DNA of 64,000 nucleotides from Acuticoccus sediminis (GCF_003258595.1 NZ_QHHQ01000002.1:744001-808000); one strand, 5' to 3'. Positions 18,238 to 27,206 are shown, counted from the first letter of the stretch. Translations and numbers: made by a program. The notes: generated by a model from the letters alone, not told the origin.

Positions 18238-19591
18238 CGGCGCCGGTCGCGGCGCTGCCGTTGGCCGGCGGACGGGTCCGCGCCAGGACGGCGTCGATCA
18301 TCGCGTCCTGGCTGCCGAGGCCGGCGCCGGGGTCGAAGATCTCCGGCGCCAGCGCATAGCCCTTCGCGGCGGCGACCTCGGCGAGATCGCGATGCTGGAC
18401 GCTCGCCTCGTGGCACAGGGCATGGAGGAGCGTGTGGGCGGCGACGCGGCCGTGCTCAGCCGACAGCGCCATCATCGCCGCCTCCGCGTGGATGAGACCG
18501 CCGGTGGCGCCGAGGTTGGCCCGCATCCGCGCGACGTCCACCTCCAGTCCGCCGACCAGCTCGACCGCGAGCGACGCGGCGCCCGCCGTCAGCCGCGCCG
18601 CGTCCACGATCGCGCCGCGTTCGAGGTACGCCGTGGCGATGCCGCGGTCCTGGTCCTGCGTCATCGCCTCGAGGAGCGCGGCGGGGAGCAGGCGCGTGCG
18701 CCGCGCGGCTTCGATGATGGCCTCGGAAATGACCGGGTTGCGCTTCTGCGGCATGGTCGAGGAACTGCCGCGGCCGTTGGAGTAGGGCTCGCGCAGCTCC
18801 GCCACTTCGGTGGCCATCAGGAAGGTGATGTCCCCCGCCATCTTGGCGAGCGCGGCTGTCGCCGCGGCGAAGGCATGTGTGGCGTCGGCGAACCGGTCGC
18901 GGCTGACGTGCCAGGTGATCTCCGGCTCGGCGAGGCCGAGCTCGCGCGCGAGGCCCTCGCGCACCGCGATGCCGTCCGCACCGAGCGCGGCGAGGGTGCC
19001 GACGGCGCCGCCGTACTGCAGCGTCGCCGCGCCCTCCAGCGCGTCCGCCAGCCGCTCGGCGCGGCGGTGGATCTGGTCGAGCCACACCGCGCAGCGGTAG
19101 CCGAAGCTGATCGGCGCCGCGTGCTGGAGCTTGGACCGGCCCGCCATCGGCGTCCGCCGATGCGCCTCGGCAAGGCTCGCCAGCAGCTGGCAGACCTCGC
19201 CGAGGGTGCCCAGGAGACCGGGCGCCGCGTCGCGGAGCTGGAGGGCGAGGCCGGTGTCCATCACGTCCTGCGTGGTGGTGCCGTAGTGCAGCCATTCGCC
19301 GTGCGGGCCGGCCTTCTCCGCGAGCATCGCGACCAGCGGAACGATGACGTAGCCGACCCGCGCCGTGCCGGCCCGCAGCCCGTCGAGGTCGACGTTCTCC
19401 AGCCGGCAGACCTCGACGACGGTGGCCGCCGCGTCGGCCGGGATGATGCCGAGCGCGCCCTGCACCCGTGCCAGGGCGCGCTCGAAGGTCAGGTACGCCT
19501 CGACCGTCGAGGGGTCGTCGAACCGCGCCGTCGTCTCGCGATATCCGGGCGTGGCCGAAATCAGGCCCTCGGCGATCGTTGCGAGTTGCAT
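18224..19591 (-). CDS. Aspartase/fumarase-superfamily lyase, PcaB (3-carboxy-cis,cis-muconate cycloisomerase)-like
   Basis: A 455-residue lyase. It shows the three conserved superfamily regions: HYGTTTQDVMDT (about 102-113), the His/Gln region KLQHAAPISFGYR (about 154-166), and the signature loop GRGSSSTMPQKRNP (273-286) carrying the catalytic serine. It resembles adenylosuccinate lyase and PcaB-type cycloisomerases and acts by beta-elimination or cycloisomerisation of a carboxylated substrate. It begins 9 bases after the TAXI binding-protein gene, so it is the enzyme of that transport operon. Outside protocatechuate clusters, PcaB-like proteins have varied substrates, so the reaction here is not settled. 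Confidence 0.8.
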   Translation of the reverse strand: MQLATIAEGLISATPGYRETTARFDDPSTVEAYLTFERALARVQGALGIIPADAAATVVEVCRLENVDLDGLRAGTARVGYVIVPLVAMLAEKAGPHGEWLHYGTTTQDVMDTGLALQLRDAAPGLLGTLGEVCQLLASLAEAHRRTPMAGRSKLQHAAPISFGYRCAVWLDQIHRRAERLADALEGAATLQYGGAVGTLAALGADGIAVREGLARELGLAEPEITWHVSRDRFADATHAFAAATAALAKMAGDITFLMATEVAELREPYSNGRGSSSTMPQKRNPVISEAIIEAARRTRLLPAALLEAMTQDQDRGIATAYLERGAIVDAARLTAGAASLAVELVGGLEVDVARMRANLGATGGLIHAEAAMMALSAEHGRVAAHTLLHALCHEASVQHRDLAEVAAAKGYALAPEIFDPGAGLGSQDAMIDAVLARTRPPANGSAATGAVTRP

Positions 19592-19600
19592 GCCCCGGCC

Positions 19601-20584
19601 TTAGTCCGCCGGCTTGATGGCGTCGGGGATGGCGATGCCGATCTCCTCGTAGTACCGCGCCGCGCCGGGATGCAGCGGGATGAAGGTGTCGTTGGAGATG
19701 TTCTCGGCGACGGTGTCCTTCGCCGCCGCGTGGGTCGCCTTCAGCTTCGGATTGTTCTCCAGCACCGCCTTGGTGATCTTGTAGGCGAGTTCCTCCGGCA
19801 TGGTCTCGTCGACCACGACGAAGTTCCACATCGCCGCCGTCTCGAGCGGCGTGTCGACGGACTTGTACGTGCTCGCCGGGATCGTGAAGGCGACCGCCGA
19901 GGGGTTGGCCTCGAGGATCTTGTCGCGCGTCGCGGTATCCATCCCGAAGATGGTCACGTCCTGCGTCGTCTCCAGCTCGGAGAAGGAGGGGTGCGGGATG
20001 CCGCCGGCGAGGATGAACGCGTCGAGGCGACCGTCGGCGAGCTGGCTCGACTGGTCGCTGGCGCTGCCGTACTGCAGGTTCGCGTCGATTCCCATGGAAT
20101 CGAGCCATCGCACCCAGTAGGTGCCGCCCGTCCCGGCGCGCGGTCCGGAGCCGACGCGCTTGCCGTCGAGGCCCTCGAGCGAGGTGATCCCGCTCGACTT
20201 CAGCGCGATCATCTGGAACGGCGTCGGGTACATCGCGAAGAGGGCGCGCATGCCCTCGTACTTCATACCTGGCGCAAGCTCGGACTCGCCGGTCATGGAC
20301 TCGTAGGCCGGACCCGAGGTCGTCATCGCGATCTCGGTCTGGCCGCCGTTGAGGAGGATGAGGTTCTGCGGCGGCCCCTGCGTCTGGCGGGTCGAGGTCG
20401 GGATGCCGACCTCCTCGGTGATGATCTTGGCGAGCCCCTCGCCGTAGACCGCGTAGACGCCGCCGGGCGCGGCGGTCGCGATGGTCATCGAGCTCGGCAT
20501 GTCCTGCGCGCTCGCCGGGGCGATCAGCGCGAGGAGCGCGGCGGCCGCTGCGCCGGCCGTCAGGTGGCGTTTCAAGGTGGTCAT
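19601..20584 (-). CDS. TRAP transporter substrate-binding protein, TAXI family
   Basis: A 327-residue periplasmic binding protein with a Sec signal (basic start, hydrophobic core, APASAQ cleavage region near residue 27). TAXI-type features include ATAAPGGVYAVYGEGLAKII near the N-terminus, TSGPAYESMTG, and VGSGPRAGTGGT in the middle. It delivers an anionic substrate to the fused TRAP permease encoded just upstream (32-base gap). GGGAGGATC precedes its ATG. TAXI-type TRAP systems usually carry carboxylates such as glutamate or 2-oxoglutarate; the substrate here is unknown. Confidence 0.92.
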   Translation of the reverse strand: MTTLKRHLTAGAAAAALLALIAPASAQDMPSSMTIATAAPGGVYAVYGEGLAKIITEEVGIPTSTRQTQGPPQNLILLNGGQTEIAMTTSGPAYESMTGESELAPGMKYEGMRALFAMYPTPFQMIALKSSGITSLEGLDGKRVGSGPRAGTGGTYWVRWLDSMGIDANLQYGSASDQSSQLADGRLDAFILAGGIPHPSFSELETTQDVTIFGMDTATRDKILEANPSAVAFTIPASTYKSVDTPLETAAMWNFVVVDETMPEELAYKITKAVLENNPKLKATHAAAKDTVAENISNDTFIPLHPGAARYYEEIGIAIPDAIKPAD

Positions 20585-20616
20585 TTGGATCCTCCCGTTT
20601 TGGTTATGGGGTGTTG

Positions 20617-22761
20617 TCAGGCGAGGCGCGTGGCGCCGCCGCGATAGCGGCACCAGGCGAAGAGCGCGGCCGCGAGTGCGAGGCCGGCCACGTCCGAGGC
20701 GAGGTTGGCCCACAGGAGCAGGATGCCGGCGGTCAGCGCGACGAGGCGCTCCAGCGGTCCGATCGGGCCGAAGAGATAGGCCTCGCTCGCCGTCGCGAAG
20801 AGGTAGACGGCGACGAGCGCGGTCGCGAACACGAACACCGTGCTGCCGACGCTGCCGAGGAGCAGGATCTCGGGGCTCGTGTAGAACATGAAGGGCAGCA
20901 GGAACGCGGCCATGCCGAACCGCATCGCCCGGACGGACGTGGCCCAGGGCTTGCCGCCCGACAGTGCCGACGCCGCGAAGGCCGCGATCGCCACCGGCGG
21001 CGTGATCGCCGAGATCACCGCGCAGTAGAAGACGAACATGTGCGCGGCGAGTGGGGCGACGCCCATCTGCTGCAGCGCCGGCGCCACCACCGAGGCGGCG
21101 ATGGCGTACGCGGCGGTCGTCGGCATCCCCATGCCGAGGATGATCGAGACGACCATCGCCAGGATGAAGGCGACGAGCGTGCTGTCGCCGGCGATGTCGA
21201 GCAGCACCGAGGAGAAGCGGCCGCTGAGCCCGGTGAGGCCCAGGACGCCGACGACGATGCCCGCGCACGCCATCACCGAGATGAGCTGAAGCGACTTGCG
21301 CGTCGTGTCCGACAGCCCGTCGAGGCAGGTCCGCGCCAGGACCGGCGCGACGCTCCACGAACCGCGGCCCGTGGCCAGCGCCACCGCGACGATCACCGCC
21401 GCGCTGACGAGGCTGGCCCCGAGGCTCGCCACGTTGATGGCGTACCCGGCGAACGGCGCCAGCGTATAGAGGATCAGCGGCAGGACGAGCACCGTCGAGT
21501 GCAGCTTCAGCTCCCGCGCCAGCATCACCAGCACGGTCGATACGAGGCCCCAGGTTCCGGCGGCGATGATCGAGTAGCCGGTGAGGAGCAGGTAGAGGAG
21601 CACGTAGAGCGGCAGCAGCAGGAAGACGTCGCCTTTCAGCGAGGAGAAGCGCGGCAGGTCCGCCCGCTTCACGCCGTGGAGGCCGAGCCGCTGCGCGTGC
21701 TTGTCCACGTTCACGAACACCGCGGCGTAGAATAGGAGGCAGGGAAGGGCGGCCGCGAGGATGATCTCGGCGTAGGGAATGCCGGTGATCTCGGCCATGA
21801 TGAACGCGCCCGCGCCCATCACCGGCGGCACGAGCTGCCCGCCGGAAGACGACGTCGCCTCGATCGCTCCCGCATCCTCCTTCGGGTAGCCGAGGCGGCG
21901 CATCAGCGGGATCGTGAACGTGCCCGACGCGACCACGTTGGCGACCGCCGAGCCCGAGATCGTCCCGAAGAAGAGCCCGGAGAAGACCGACACCTTGCCC
22001 GGTCCGCCGCGCATCCACCCGAAGCAGGCCATCGCGACGCGCATGAAGTAGTCGCCGACGCCGGATGCCTGCAGGAAGACCGCGAACGCCACGAAGATGA
22101 TGATGTAGCGCGAGGACGCCGCCACCGTCAGGCCGAAGATCGCGTCCTGGCTGTAGAGGAACGAGAAGGCGTTCGCCGTCTGGAAGCCGGAGTGGCGCAG
22201 GATCCCCGGCAGCACCGGTCCGAGGAAGATGTAGGAGATGAAGGCCAGCGCGATGAGCGGCAGCACGAGGCCCGAGGTGCGCCGCGTGAACTCCAGGACG
22301 ACGATCGTGCCGATCACCCCGCACGCGAAGTCGCCGGGCGTCGTGATCACCCCGGCCCGCATCAGCAGCATGTTGAGGTTCATGCCGACGTAGATCGTGC
22401 ACCCCAGCGCCGCCAGCGCCAGCAGGATGTCCCAGGGATAGACCCGGTTGATCTTCTCGAACGGGAAGCCGCGCAGCGTGACGAACGCGATGATCGCGCC
22501 GAGATTGACGTGCAGGACGCGGTACATCCACTCGTCGATGGCCCAGAAGTTCAGCACCGCCAGGTGGAAGAGGGCGTAGAGGCAGGAGGCGACCACGATG
22601 ATCCGCGTCGCCGTCCGCCCGAGCTGGCGGTCGTCGCCCTCCGAATCGAAGTGGCTCGCCCGCTCGACGGCCGAGGCCGACGCTTCCTCGAACCCGGGAT
22701 TCGCCCCCGGGCCGCGTCCATCCGGGACACGTCCATCAGAGGCGTGGCGCGTGCTCTCCAT
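20617..22761 (-). CDS. TRAP transporter fused permease (4TM/12TM), TAXI type
   Basis: A 714-residue membrane protein. A hydrophilic start is followed by four N-terminal helices equivalent to the small DctQ subunit, fused to the large DctM-like channel part. DctM hallmarks are FFGTISGSAVANVVASGTF, the segment ATSSSGGQLVPPVMGAGAF and the distal MGMPTTAAY and AVISAITPPVAIA loops. This fusion is standard for TAXI-type TRAP systems. It is the first gene of the operon, with GGGAGGGG before the ATG, divergent from the GntR regulator gene across about 80-140 bases. Confidence 0.93.
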   Translation of the reverse strand: MESTRHASDGRVPDGRGPGANPGFEEASASAVERASHFDSEGDDRQLGRTATRIIVVASCLYALFHLAVLNFWAIDEWMYRVLHVNLGAIIAFVTLRGFPFEKINRVYPWDILLALAALGCTIYVGMNLNMLLMRAGVITTPGDFACGVIGTIVVLEFTRRTSGLVLPLIALAFISYIFLGPVLPGILRHSGFQTANAFSFLYSQDAIFGLTVAASSRYIIIFVAFAVFLQASGVGDYFMRVAMACFGWMRGGPGKVSVFSGLFFGTISGSAVANVVASGTFTIPLMRRLGYPKEDAGAIEATSSSGGQLVPPVMGAGAFIMAEITGIPYAEIILAAALPCLLFYAAVFVNVDKHAQRLGLHGVKRADLPRFSSLKGDVFLLLPLYVLLYLLLTGYSIIAAGTWGLVSTVLVMLARELKLHSTVLVLPLILYTLAPFAGYAINVASLGASLVSAAVIVAVALATGRGSWSVAPVLARTCLDGLSDTTRKSLQLISVMACAGIVVGVLGLTGLSGRFSSVLLDIAGDSTLVAFILAMVVSIILGMGMPTTAAYAIAASVVAPALQQMGVAPLAAHMFVFYCAVISAITPPVAIAAFAASALSGGKPWATSVRAMRFGMAAFLLPFMFYTSPEILLLGSVGSTVFVFATALVAVYLFATASEAYLFGPIGPLERLVALTAGILLLWANLASDVAGLALAAALFAWCRYRGGATRLA

Positions 22762-22808
22762 GTCCCCTCCCAGGGCCCTGTCGCTGGCGTGTTTGCCAAC
22801 TTATCCGA

Positions 22809-22822
22809 ACAAGTTATCTTGT
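22809..22822. promoter_or_regulatory. Candidate GntR/HutC-family operator between TRAP operon and regulator
   Basis: A 14-base dyad, ACAAG-ttat-CTTGT, lies between the divergent TRAP permease and GntR genes. CTTGT/ACAAG half-sites recur in operators of HutC-type regulators, and the regulator here belongs to that subfamily. An overlapping AACTT/AAGTT inverted pair extends to the left. The placement would allow autoregulation and control of the TRAP operon. Confidence 0.5.
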
Positions 22823-22898
22823 CTGGACGCTAGAGGCGGAGAAGATGCTATGTCAAGACAGAAGAACGGAACGGCGGACGGGGAGGGCGGAGCGCGCG

Positions 22899-23615
22899 AT
22901 GAGACGGTCGGACCAGGTCGCACAGGACATGATCGAGGCATTCCAGCGCGGCGCCTACGCCATCGGTGACGCGCTTCCGCCCGAGGCGGAGTTGTGCCGG
23001 CAGTTCAATGTCAGCCGGGCGACCGTGCGCACAGCGCTCTCCCAGCTCCAGGCGCTGGGGCTCGTGCACCGCCACCAGGGCGCGGCGACGCGGGTGACGG
23101 CGACCGAAGTCGCCCCGGTCTACGTGCATTCGATGCGCGCCGCCGGCGACCTGATGAACTTCGCAGGCCCGACCGTGCGCGAGGTCCACCTGATCGAGCC
23201 GATGATCGCGGACGAGGACTTCGCCTGCGAGCTCGACAACCGCCCCGGCCGGCGTTGGATCCGCGTCGGCCAGACGCGGCACGTCGAGGGCCGGCCCCGG
23301 CCGGTCTCCTGGACCGACGTCTACATCGCCAAGGAATACGGCGACATCGCCGAGGAGGTGCCGACCTACGGCGGCCTCGTCTACACGCTGCTGGAGAAGC
23401 GCCACGGCGTGATCACCAAGGAGATCCGCCAGACCATCGTCGCGACGAACCTCACGGACGAGCTCGCCGGGATCCTCGACGCTGCGCCTGGCGAGAGCGC
23501 CCTGAAGCTCACCCGCCGCTACATCGACATGCAGGACCGCTGCTCGCTCGTCGCCATCAGCATGCTGCCGTCCTCCGCCTTCAGCTACGAGATCACGCTG
23601 ACGCGGCAGGTCTAG
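22899..23615 (+). CDS. GntR-family (HutC/UTRA) transcriptional regulator
   Basis: A 238-residue regulator from the ATG at 22899, which begins directly before the winged-helix domain (GDALPPEAELCRQFNVSRAT, then the wing LVHRHQGAATRV). A C-terminal UTRA effector domain ends SMLPSSAFSYEITLTRQV. An in-frame ATG at 22845 would add 18 basic residues without family character; the later start has GGAG within reach. It is divergent from the TRAP-TAXI and lyase operon and is its likely regulator, responding to the transported acid or a product of it. Confidence 0.9.
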   Translation: MRRSDQVAQDMIEAFQRGAYAIGDALPPEAELCRQFNVSRATVRTALSQLQALGLVHRHQGAATRVTATEVAPVYVHSMRAAGDLMNFAGPTVREVHLIEPMIADEDFACELDNRPGRRWIRVGQTRHVEGRPRPVSWTDVYIAKEYGDIAEEVPTYGGLVYTLLEKRHGVITKEIRQTIVATNLTDELAGILDAAPGESALKLTRRYIDMQDRCSLVAISMLPSSAFSYEITLTRQV

Positions 23616-23668
23616 GACCCGCCTGCGGGCTCGAGCGGTCGGCTTCGGCTCCGCCGAGCGGCCCGTGG

Positions 23669-24154
23669 TCAGGCCAGCGGAGTCGCGAGGCGGGTGTCGA
23701 AGGAGTACGGCGCGTCCGTGAGGACGGTGACGGCGGCCATGTCGGCGTGAGCGACGTTGAGGATCAGGTTGCGCTCCTGCGGCACCACGGCGGACGGGAC
23801 CGACAGCGCAAGCGAGGCGCCGTCTGCGATCCATGCGTCGCCGAGCGCGCGGCACGCCGCCTCGTCGTTCGGGTCGAAGGCCCCGAGCGACTCGGCCGCG
23901 ATGGTCGCCGCGGCGGCCGGGAGCGCGATCTCGATCGCGGCCATCGGGGGGAGGGCCGCGACCGTCCGCATCATCGGCGGGAGGTGGACGAAGGTCTCGA
24001 GAACGCAGAGGGCGAGGCTCGAGCCGCAGTAGACCACGGCCGAACCCGGGCTGTTCCAGCGGCCGCCCACCAGCTTCGCCCCCTTGCCGTCGAGCCCGGG
24101 AGCGTACGCCGGGCGGGTCAGCCGCCAGACGCTCCCCTCAACCGAAGACGCCAT
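23669..24154 (-). CDS. RES-domain toxin (NAD+-degrading type)
   Basis: A 161-residue RES-domain protein. The family's namesake residues can be placed: Arg32 in GGRWN, Glu53 in CVLETFVHL, and Ser121 in VPSAVVPQERN. Characterised relatives (MbcT, ParT) deplete NAD+ by phosphorolysis or modify metabolic enzymes with ADP-ribose, stopping growth. Its ATG lies 17 bases inside the 3' end of the antitoxin gene, so toxin translation is coupled to that of the antitoxin. The length is usual for RES toxins. Confidence 0.88.
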   Translation of the reverse strand: MASSVEGSVWRLTRPAYAPGLDGKGAKLVGGRWNSPGSAVVYCGSSLALCVLETFVHLPPMMRTVAALPPMAAIEIALPAAAATIAAESLGAFDPNDEAACRALGDAWIADGASLALSVPSAVVPQERNLILNVAHADMAAVTVLTDAPYSFDTRLATPLA

Positions 24155-24722
24155 GCTCGAAGCGCGTCAGAACCGCCTCGACCTCGCGCGCGCCGATGTC
24201 GGTGCGGGCCATGTCGATCGGGCGCTCGCCGCCCAGTTCGGGGTTGCCGGCGGTGAGCCACGTGTCGGCGAGGTCCGCATCGCCGAACGCCTCCTCCGCG
24301 TGGGCGCGTACACGGGCGAGGCGCACCACCGCGTCCGCCTCGGCGAGGCGCAGGTCCTGCCCCTCGTTGAGGCGCCGGGCGAGCGTTCGCGCCGGGATCA
24401 CCATCTCGACGTCCGACCGGCGCAGCCGCCCGGCCCTGAACGCCTCGGCGAGGCGGTCGCCGCTGACGCCGTTCTTGATTTCGGCATAGGAGAAGGGTTG
24501 CATCGTGCGCGACGCCTTGGCCGGCGCGGGCGCCGCCCGCGACTGAACCGGCGCCTTCACCTTGGCCGCCTTGGGGCCGGCACCCTTCGCGGCCGTCGTC
24601 GGCCGCGTCAGGCCGGCGACGGCGGCCGCGTTGTCGCCGAGGCCGGCGGGGGGCTTGCCGGAGCGCCGGCTCGAGGACGATGCCTTCGCCGGCGACCGTG
24701 TCGGGGTCGGTTTGTTCGCCAT
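24138..24722 (-). CDS. Xre/MbcA/ParS-type antitoxin with extended low-complexity N-terminus
   Basis: A 194-residue partner of the RES toxin. The C-terminal about 60 residues (from EEAFGDADLADTWLTAGN to the end) fit the toxin-binding MbcA/ParS/Xre (DUF2384) domain. A short helical region before it would be the DNA-binding part. Residues 1-70 are an unusual Pro/Ala/Lys/Ser-rich, probably disordered, stretch. I chose ATG 24722 because AGGTG is 6-7 bases upstream; the in-frame ATG at 24728 leaves no room for that site. The antitoxin comes first in the operon, as expected for this family. Confidence 0.8.
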   Translation of the reverse strand: MANKPTPTRSPAKASSSSRRSGKPPAGLGDNAAAVAGLTRPTTAAKGAGPKAAKVKAPVQSRAAPAPAKASRTMQPFSYAEIKNGVSGDRLAEAFRAGRLRRSDVEMVIPARTLARRLNEGQDLRLAEADAVVRLARVRAHAEEAFGDADLADTWLTAGNPELGGERPIDMARTDIGAREVEAVLTRFEHGVFG

Positions 24723-24814
24723 GGTCATCACCTGCCATTCGCCGCTAATATTGTGGCAGATGGCAGGTCGATTCAAGAGGCGGCGCCTTGCCGCGCCCGG
24801 TCCGGCACTGGGTC

Positions 24815-25717
24815 CTACCGGGTGGAGCCGAAGAGGATCACCAGGACGCCGACGATGATGAGGCCCATCCCGGCGAACTCCTTCGCGGTCGTCGACTGCC
24901 GGAAGATGCGCCGCGAGACGACCTGCGCGAAGACGATCTCCACCAGCGCCAGCGCCCGCACCAGCGATGCGCTCTGCACGGCGAACGCGAGAAACCAGAA
25001 CTGTGAGGCGAAGGCGCCGAAGAAACCCGCCGGCGCCGAGGCCCGCCAGGAGGCGATGAGCGCCACCAGCACCTTCCGGTCGAACACCAGCAGGTAGATC
25101 GTGATCGCGATCGACTGCACCGCCAGCGCGACGGAGAGCGTCGTCGAGGCGTTGAGGACGAAGCTCCCCTCCGGCAGGTCGAGGATGCCGCCGCGGTAGA
25201 ACACCGCCGACAGCGCGAAGAGCGCGCCGGAGCCGAGGCCCATCGCCGTGCTCGTCATCGCGCCGAACGCGGCGCCCTTCGCCGGCCACGACATGATGAC
25301 GACGCCCGCAGTCGCGACGAAGACGCCGGCCGCGGCGAGGTGCGTCGGCAGATCGCGCAGGAAGATCGCCGCGAACAGCAGCACGAAGACCGGCTCGATC
25401 TTGGTGTACGTGATCGTCACCACGAAGGAGCGCATGCGCATCGCGGCCAGCATCAGGCCGGTGGCGAGGACCTGCGTCATGCCGCCGGTGGCCGTCCACA
25501 GGAGGTAGTTCGCGTCGAGGATCGACGGTGGCGTGCCTTCGACGAGCGAGATTACGAAAAGGAAGAGGAGGGCGAAGGGAAGCCCGTAAAGGAACCGGAC
25601 GTGGGTGGCGCCGACCGTCCCGAGGGTCGTGGTCAGCTCCTTCTGCATCGAATTGCGTGCGGTCTGAGAGGCCGCGGCGATCAGGGTGAAGATCACCCAC
25701 ATCCAGTCTGAAAACAA
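24815..25717 (-). CDS. DMT superfamily (EamA-type) transporter
   Basis: A 300-residue membrane protein with about ten hydrophobic helices in two repeats (EamA layout). Typical features are SMQKELTTTLGTVGATHVRF in the first half and the repeat end RALALVEIVFAQVVSRRIFRQ in the second. It probably exports a metabolite or amino acid. The start at 25717 is TTG; an ATG 15 bases later is possible but has a poorer ribosome site. It lies 58 bases downstream of the amidase gene on the same strand and may be co-transcribed with it. Confidence 0.85.
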   Translation of the reverse strand: MFSDWMWVIFTLIAAASQTARNSMQKELTTTLGTVGATHVRFLYGLPFALLFLFVISLVEGTPPSILDANYLLWTATGGMTQVLATGLMLAAMRMRSFVVTITYTKIEPVFVLLFAAIFLRDLPTHLAAAGVFVATAGVVIMSWPAKGAAFGAMTSTAMGLGSGALFALSAVFYRGGILDLPEGSFVLNASTTLSVALAVQSIAITIYLLVFDRKVLVALIASWRASAPAGFFGAFASQFWFLAFAVQSASLVRALALVEIVFAQVVSRRIFRQSTTAKEFAGMGLIIVGVLVILFGSTR

Positions 25718-25775
25718 AGGTCTCGTCCGTTGGAGGGGGCCGGACGGGACAATCCCGACCGGCCGTTGGGTTGGG

Positions 25776-27182
25776 TCAGGCCGCCTCGGCGGTGACGAAG
25801 CTCTCCAGCTTCGGCCGTTCTTTGCGCCAGGCGGTCAGGGTTTCATAGACGTGGCCGACCTTGAGTGTGCCCGCCTCGTCGAAATTGCGCCCGACGATCT
25901 GCAGCGAGTATGGCAGGCCCGCCTCGTTGAAGCCGTTGCAGACCGAGAGCGCGGGATTGCCCGTGGTGTTGAACGGCGTCGTGAAGGACTTGTGGGTGAA
26001 GAGCCATTCGTGCGGCGTCGGCTCCAGCTTGCCGGCCGGCTCTGCCGTCGGGGTCAGGATGAAGTCGACCGTCGCGAAGACCGACTGCGTCGCCCGCGTC
26101 AGCAGCGTGCGCCAGCGCGTTGCCTGCACGTAGTCCTCGGCGCGGATCAGGGCGCCGCACTGGATGCGGTAGCGCAGGCTCTCGCCCAGCAGCTCCGGCG
26201 TCTCGATCAGCGTCTTGCGGTGGATCGAGTAGAGCTCGGACATCGCGACCACCTTCTTGGCGTCGGAGAAGTCCTGCAGCGTCGGCAGCGTGATCGGCAC
26301 GATCGTGGCGCCGGCCTCGGCGAGCACCGCGAGCGCCTCCTCGAAGGCGGCGCGGCTCGCGTCGGGGGTGCCCGCCTCGTCCAGCCAGTGCCACGGCACG
26401 CCGATCCGCACGCCGGTGAGGTCGCCGCCCAGCATCTCGTGGTAGGGCAGGACCGGCTCGTCCGCGCAGCCGGGGTCGAGCGGGTCGAAGCCGGCGATGA
26501 CGGACAGCATCATCGCCGCATCCATCGAGGTCCACGCGAGCGGGCCGACGTGGTCGTGGCTGAAGCTGTTGGGGAAGACGCCGCGTCGGCTGACGCGCCC
26601 GTAGGTCGCCTTGATGCCGGCGGTGCCGCAGGCGGCCGCAGGCATGCGGATCGAGCCGCCGGTGTCGGTGCCGATGCCGACGGGCATGAAGCCGGCCGCG
26701 ATCGCCGCGCCGGTGCCGGAGGAGGAGCCGGCCGGGTGGTGCGCCGGGTTCCACGGGTTGGCGGCCGGCGGCGCGACGACGTCCCACGACGGCCCGCCGT
26801 GCGCGAACTCCCACGTGGTCGTCTTGCCGAGCAGGACGCCGCCGGCCCGGCGCAGCTTGGTCTCGACCACGGCGTCCGTCGTCGGGACGTAGTCGGCGAG
26901 GCTCTTCGACTGGCCGGTGGTGCGGATGCCGGCGGTCTCGACGATGTCCTTCTGGCCGTAGGGGATGCCCTGCATCGGGCCGCGGTCGACGCCGCGCGCG
27001 AAGTCGGCCTCGGCGGCTGCCGCGTCGGCGAGGGCGCGCTCGGGGGTCAACGTGATGAAGCTGGTGATCACCGGGTCGAGCGCCTCGATCCGGGCGAGGC
27101 ATGCCTTGGTGAACTCGACCGGCGAGAGGCTGTTGTCGCGGTAGCGGGCGGCGACCTCGGCCGCGCTCAGGAAGGTGTCCAT
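25776..27182 (-). CDS. Amidase-signature family enzyme, AtzE-like partner of the adjacent mini-protein
   Basis: A 468-residue cytoplasmic amidase. The Ser-cisSer-Lys triad is intact: Lys78 (in GQKDIV), Ser153 (in AGSSSGTGAAIAAG) and Ser177 (in GTDTGGSIRMP), with the family spacing of 75 and 24 residues. It hydrolyses a carboxylic amide to acid plus ammonia or amine. A 66-residue AtzG/GatC-like protein is encoded 24 bases upstream, the same arrangement as AtzG-AtzE, where the small subunit stabilises the hydrolase. It is divergent from the oligopeptide ABC operon that carries four more amidases. Confidence 0.9.
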   Translation of the reverse strand: MDTFLSAAEVAARYRDNSLSPVEFTKACLARIEALDPVITSFITLTPERALADAAAAEADFARGVDRGPMQGIPYGQKDIVETAGIRTTGQSKSLADYVPTTDAVVETKLRRAGGVLLGKTTTWEFAHGGPSWDVVAPPAANPWNPAHHPAGSSSGTGAAIAAGFMPVGIGTDTGGSIRMPAAACGTAGIKATYGRVSRRGVFPNSFSHDHVGPLAWTSMDAAMMLSVIAGFDPLDPGCADEPVLPYHEMLGGDLTGVRIGVPWHWLDEAGTPDASRAAFEEALAVLAEAGATIVPITLPTLQDFSDAKKVVAMSELYSIHRKTLIETPELLGESLRYRIQCGALIRAEDYVQATRWRTLLTRATQSVFATVDFILTPTAEPAGKLEPTPHEWLFTHKSFTTPFNTTGNPALSVCNGFNEAGLPYSLQIVGRNFDEAGTLKVGHVYETLTAWRKERPKLESFVTAEAA

Positions 27183-27206
27183 GCTGGGCTCCGTGCGGGG
27201 GCGTGG

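Noticed and set aside
18392-20647. A 751-residue plus-strand frame antisense to the lyase and TAXI genes
   Set aside because: Composition is Arg/Ala/Gly/Val/Asp-rich without domains. Both minus-strand genes carry clear family signatures, so this is a GC-rich antisense shadow.
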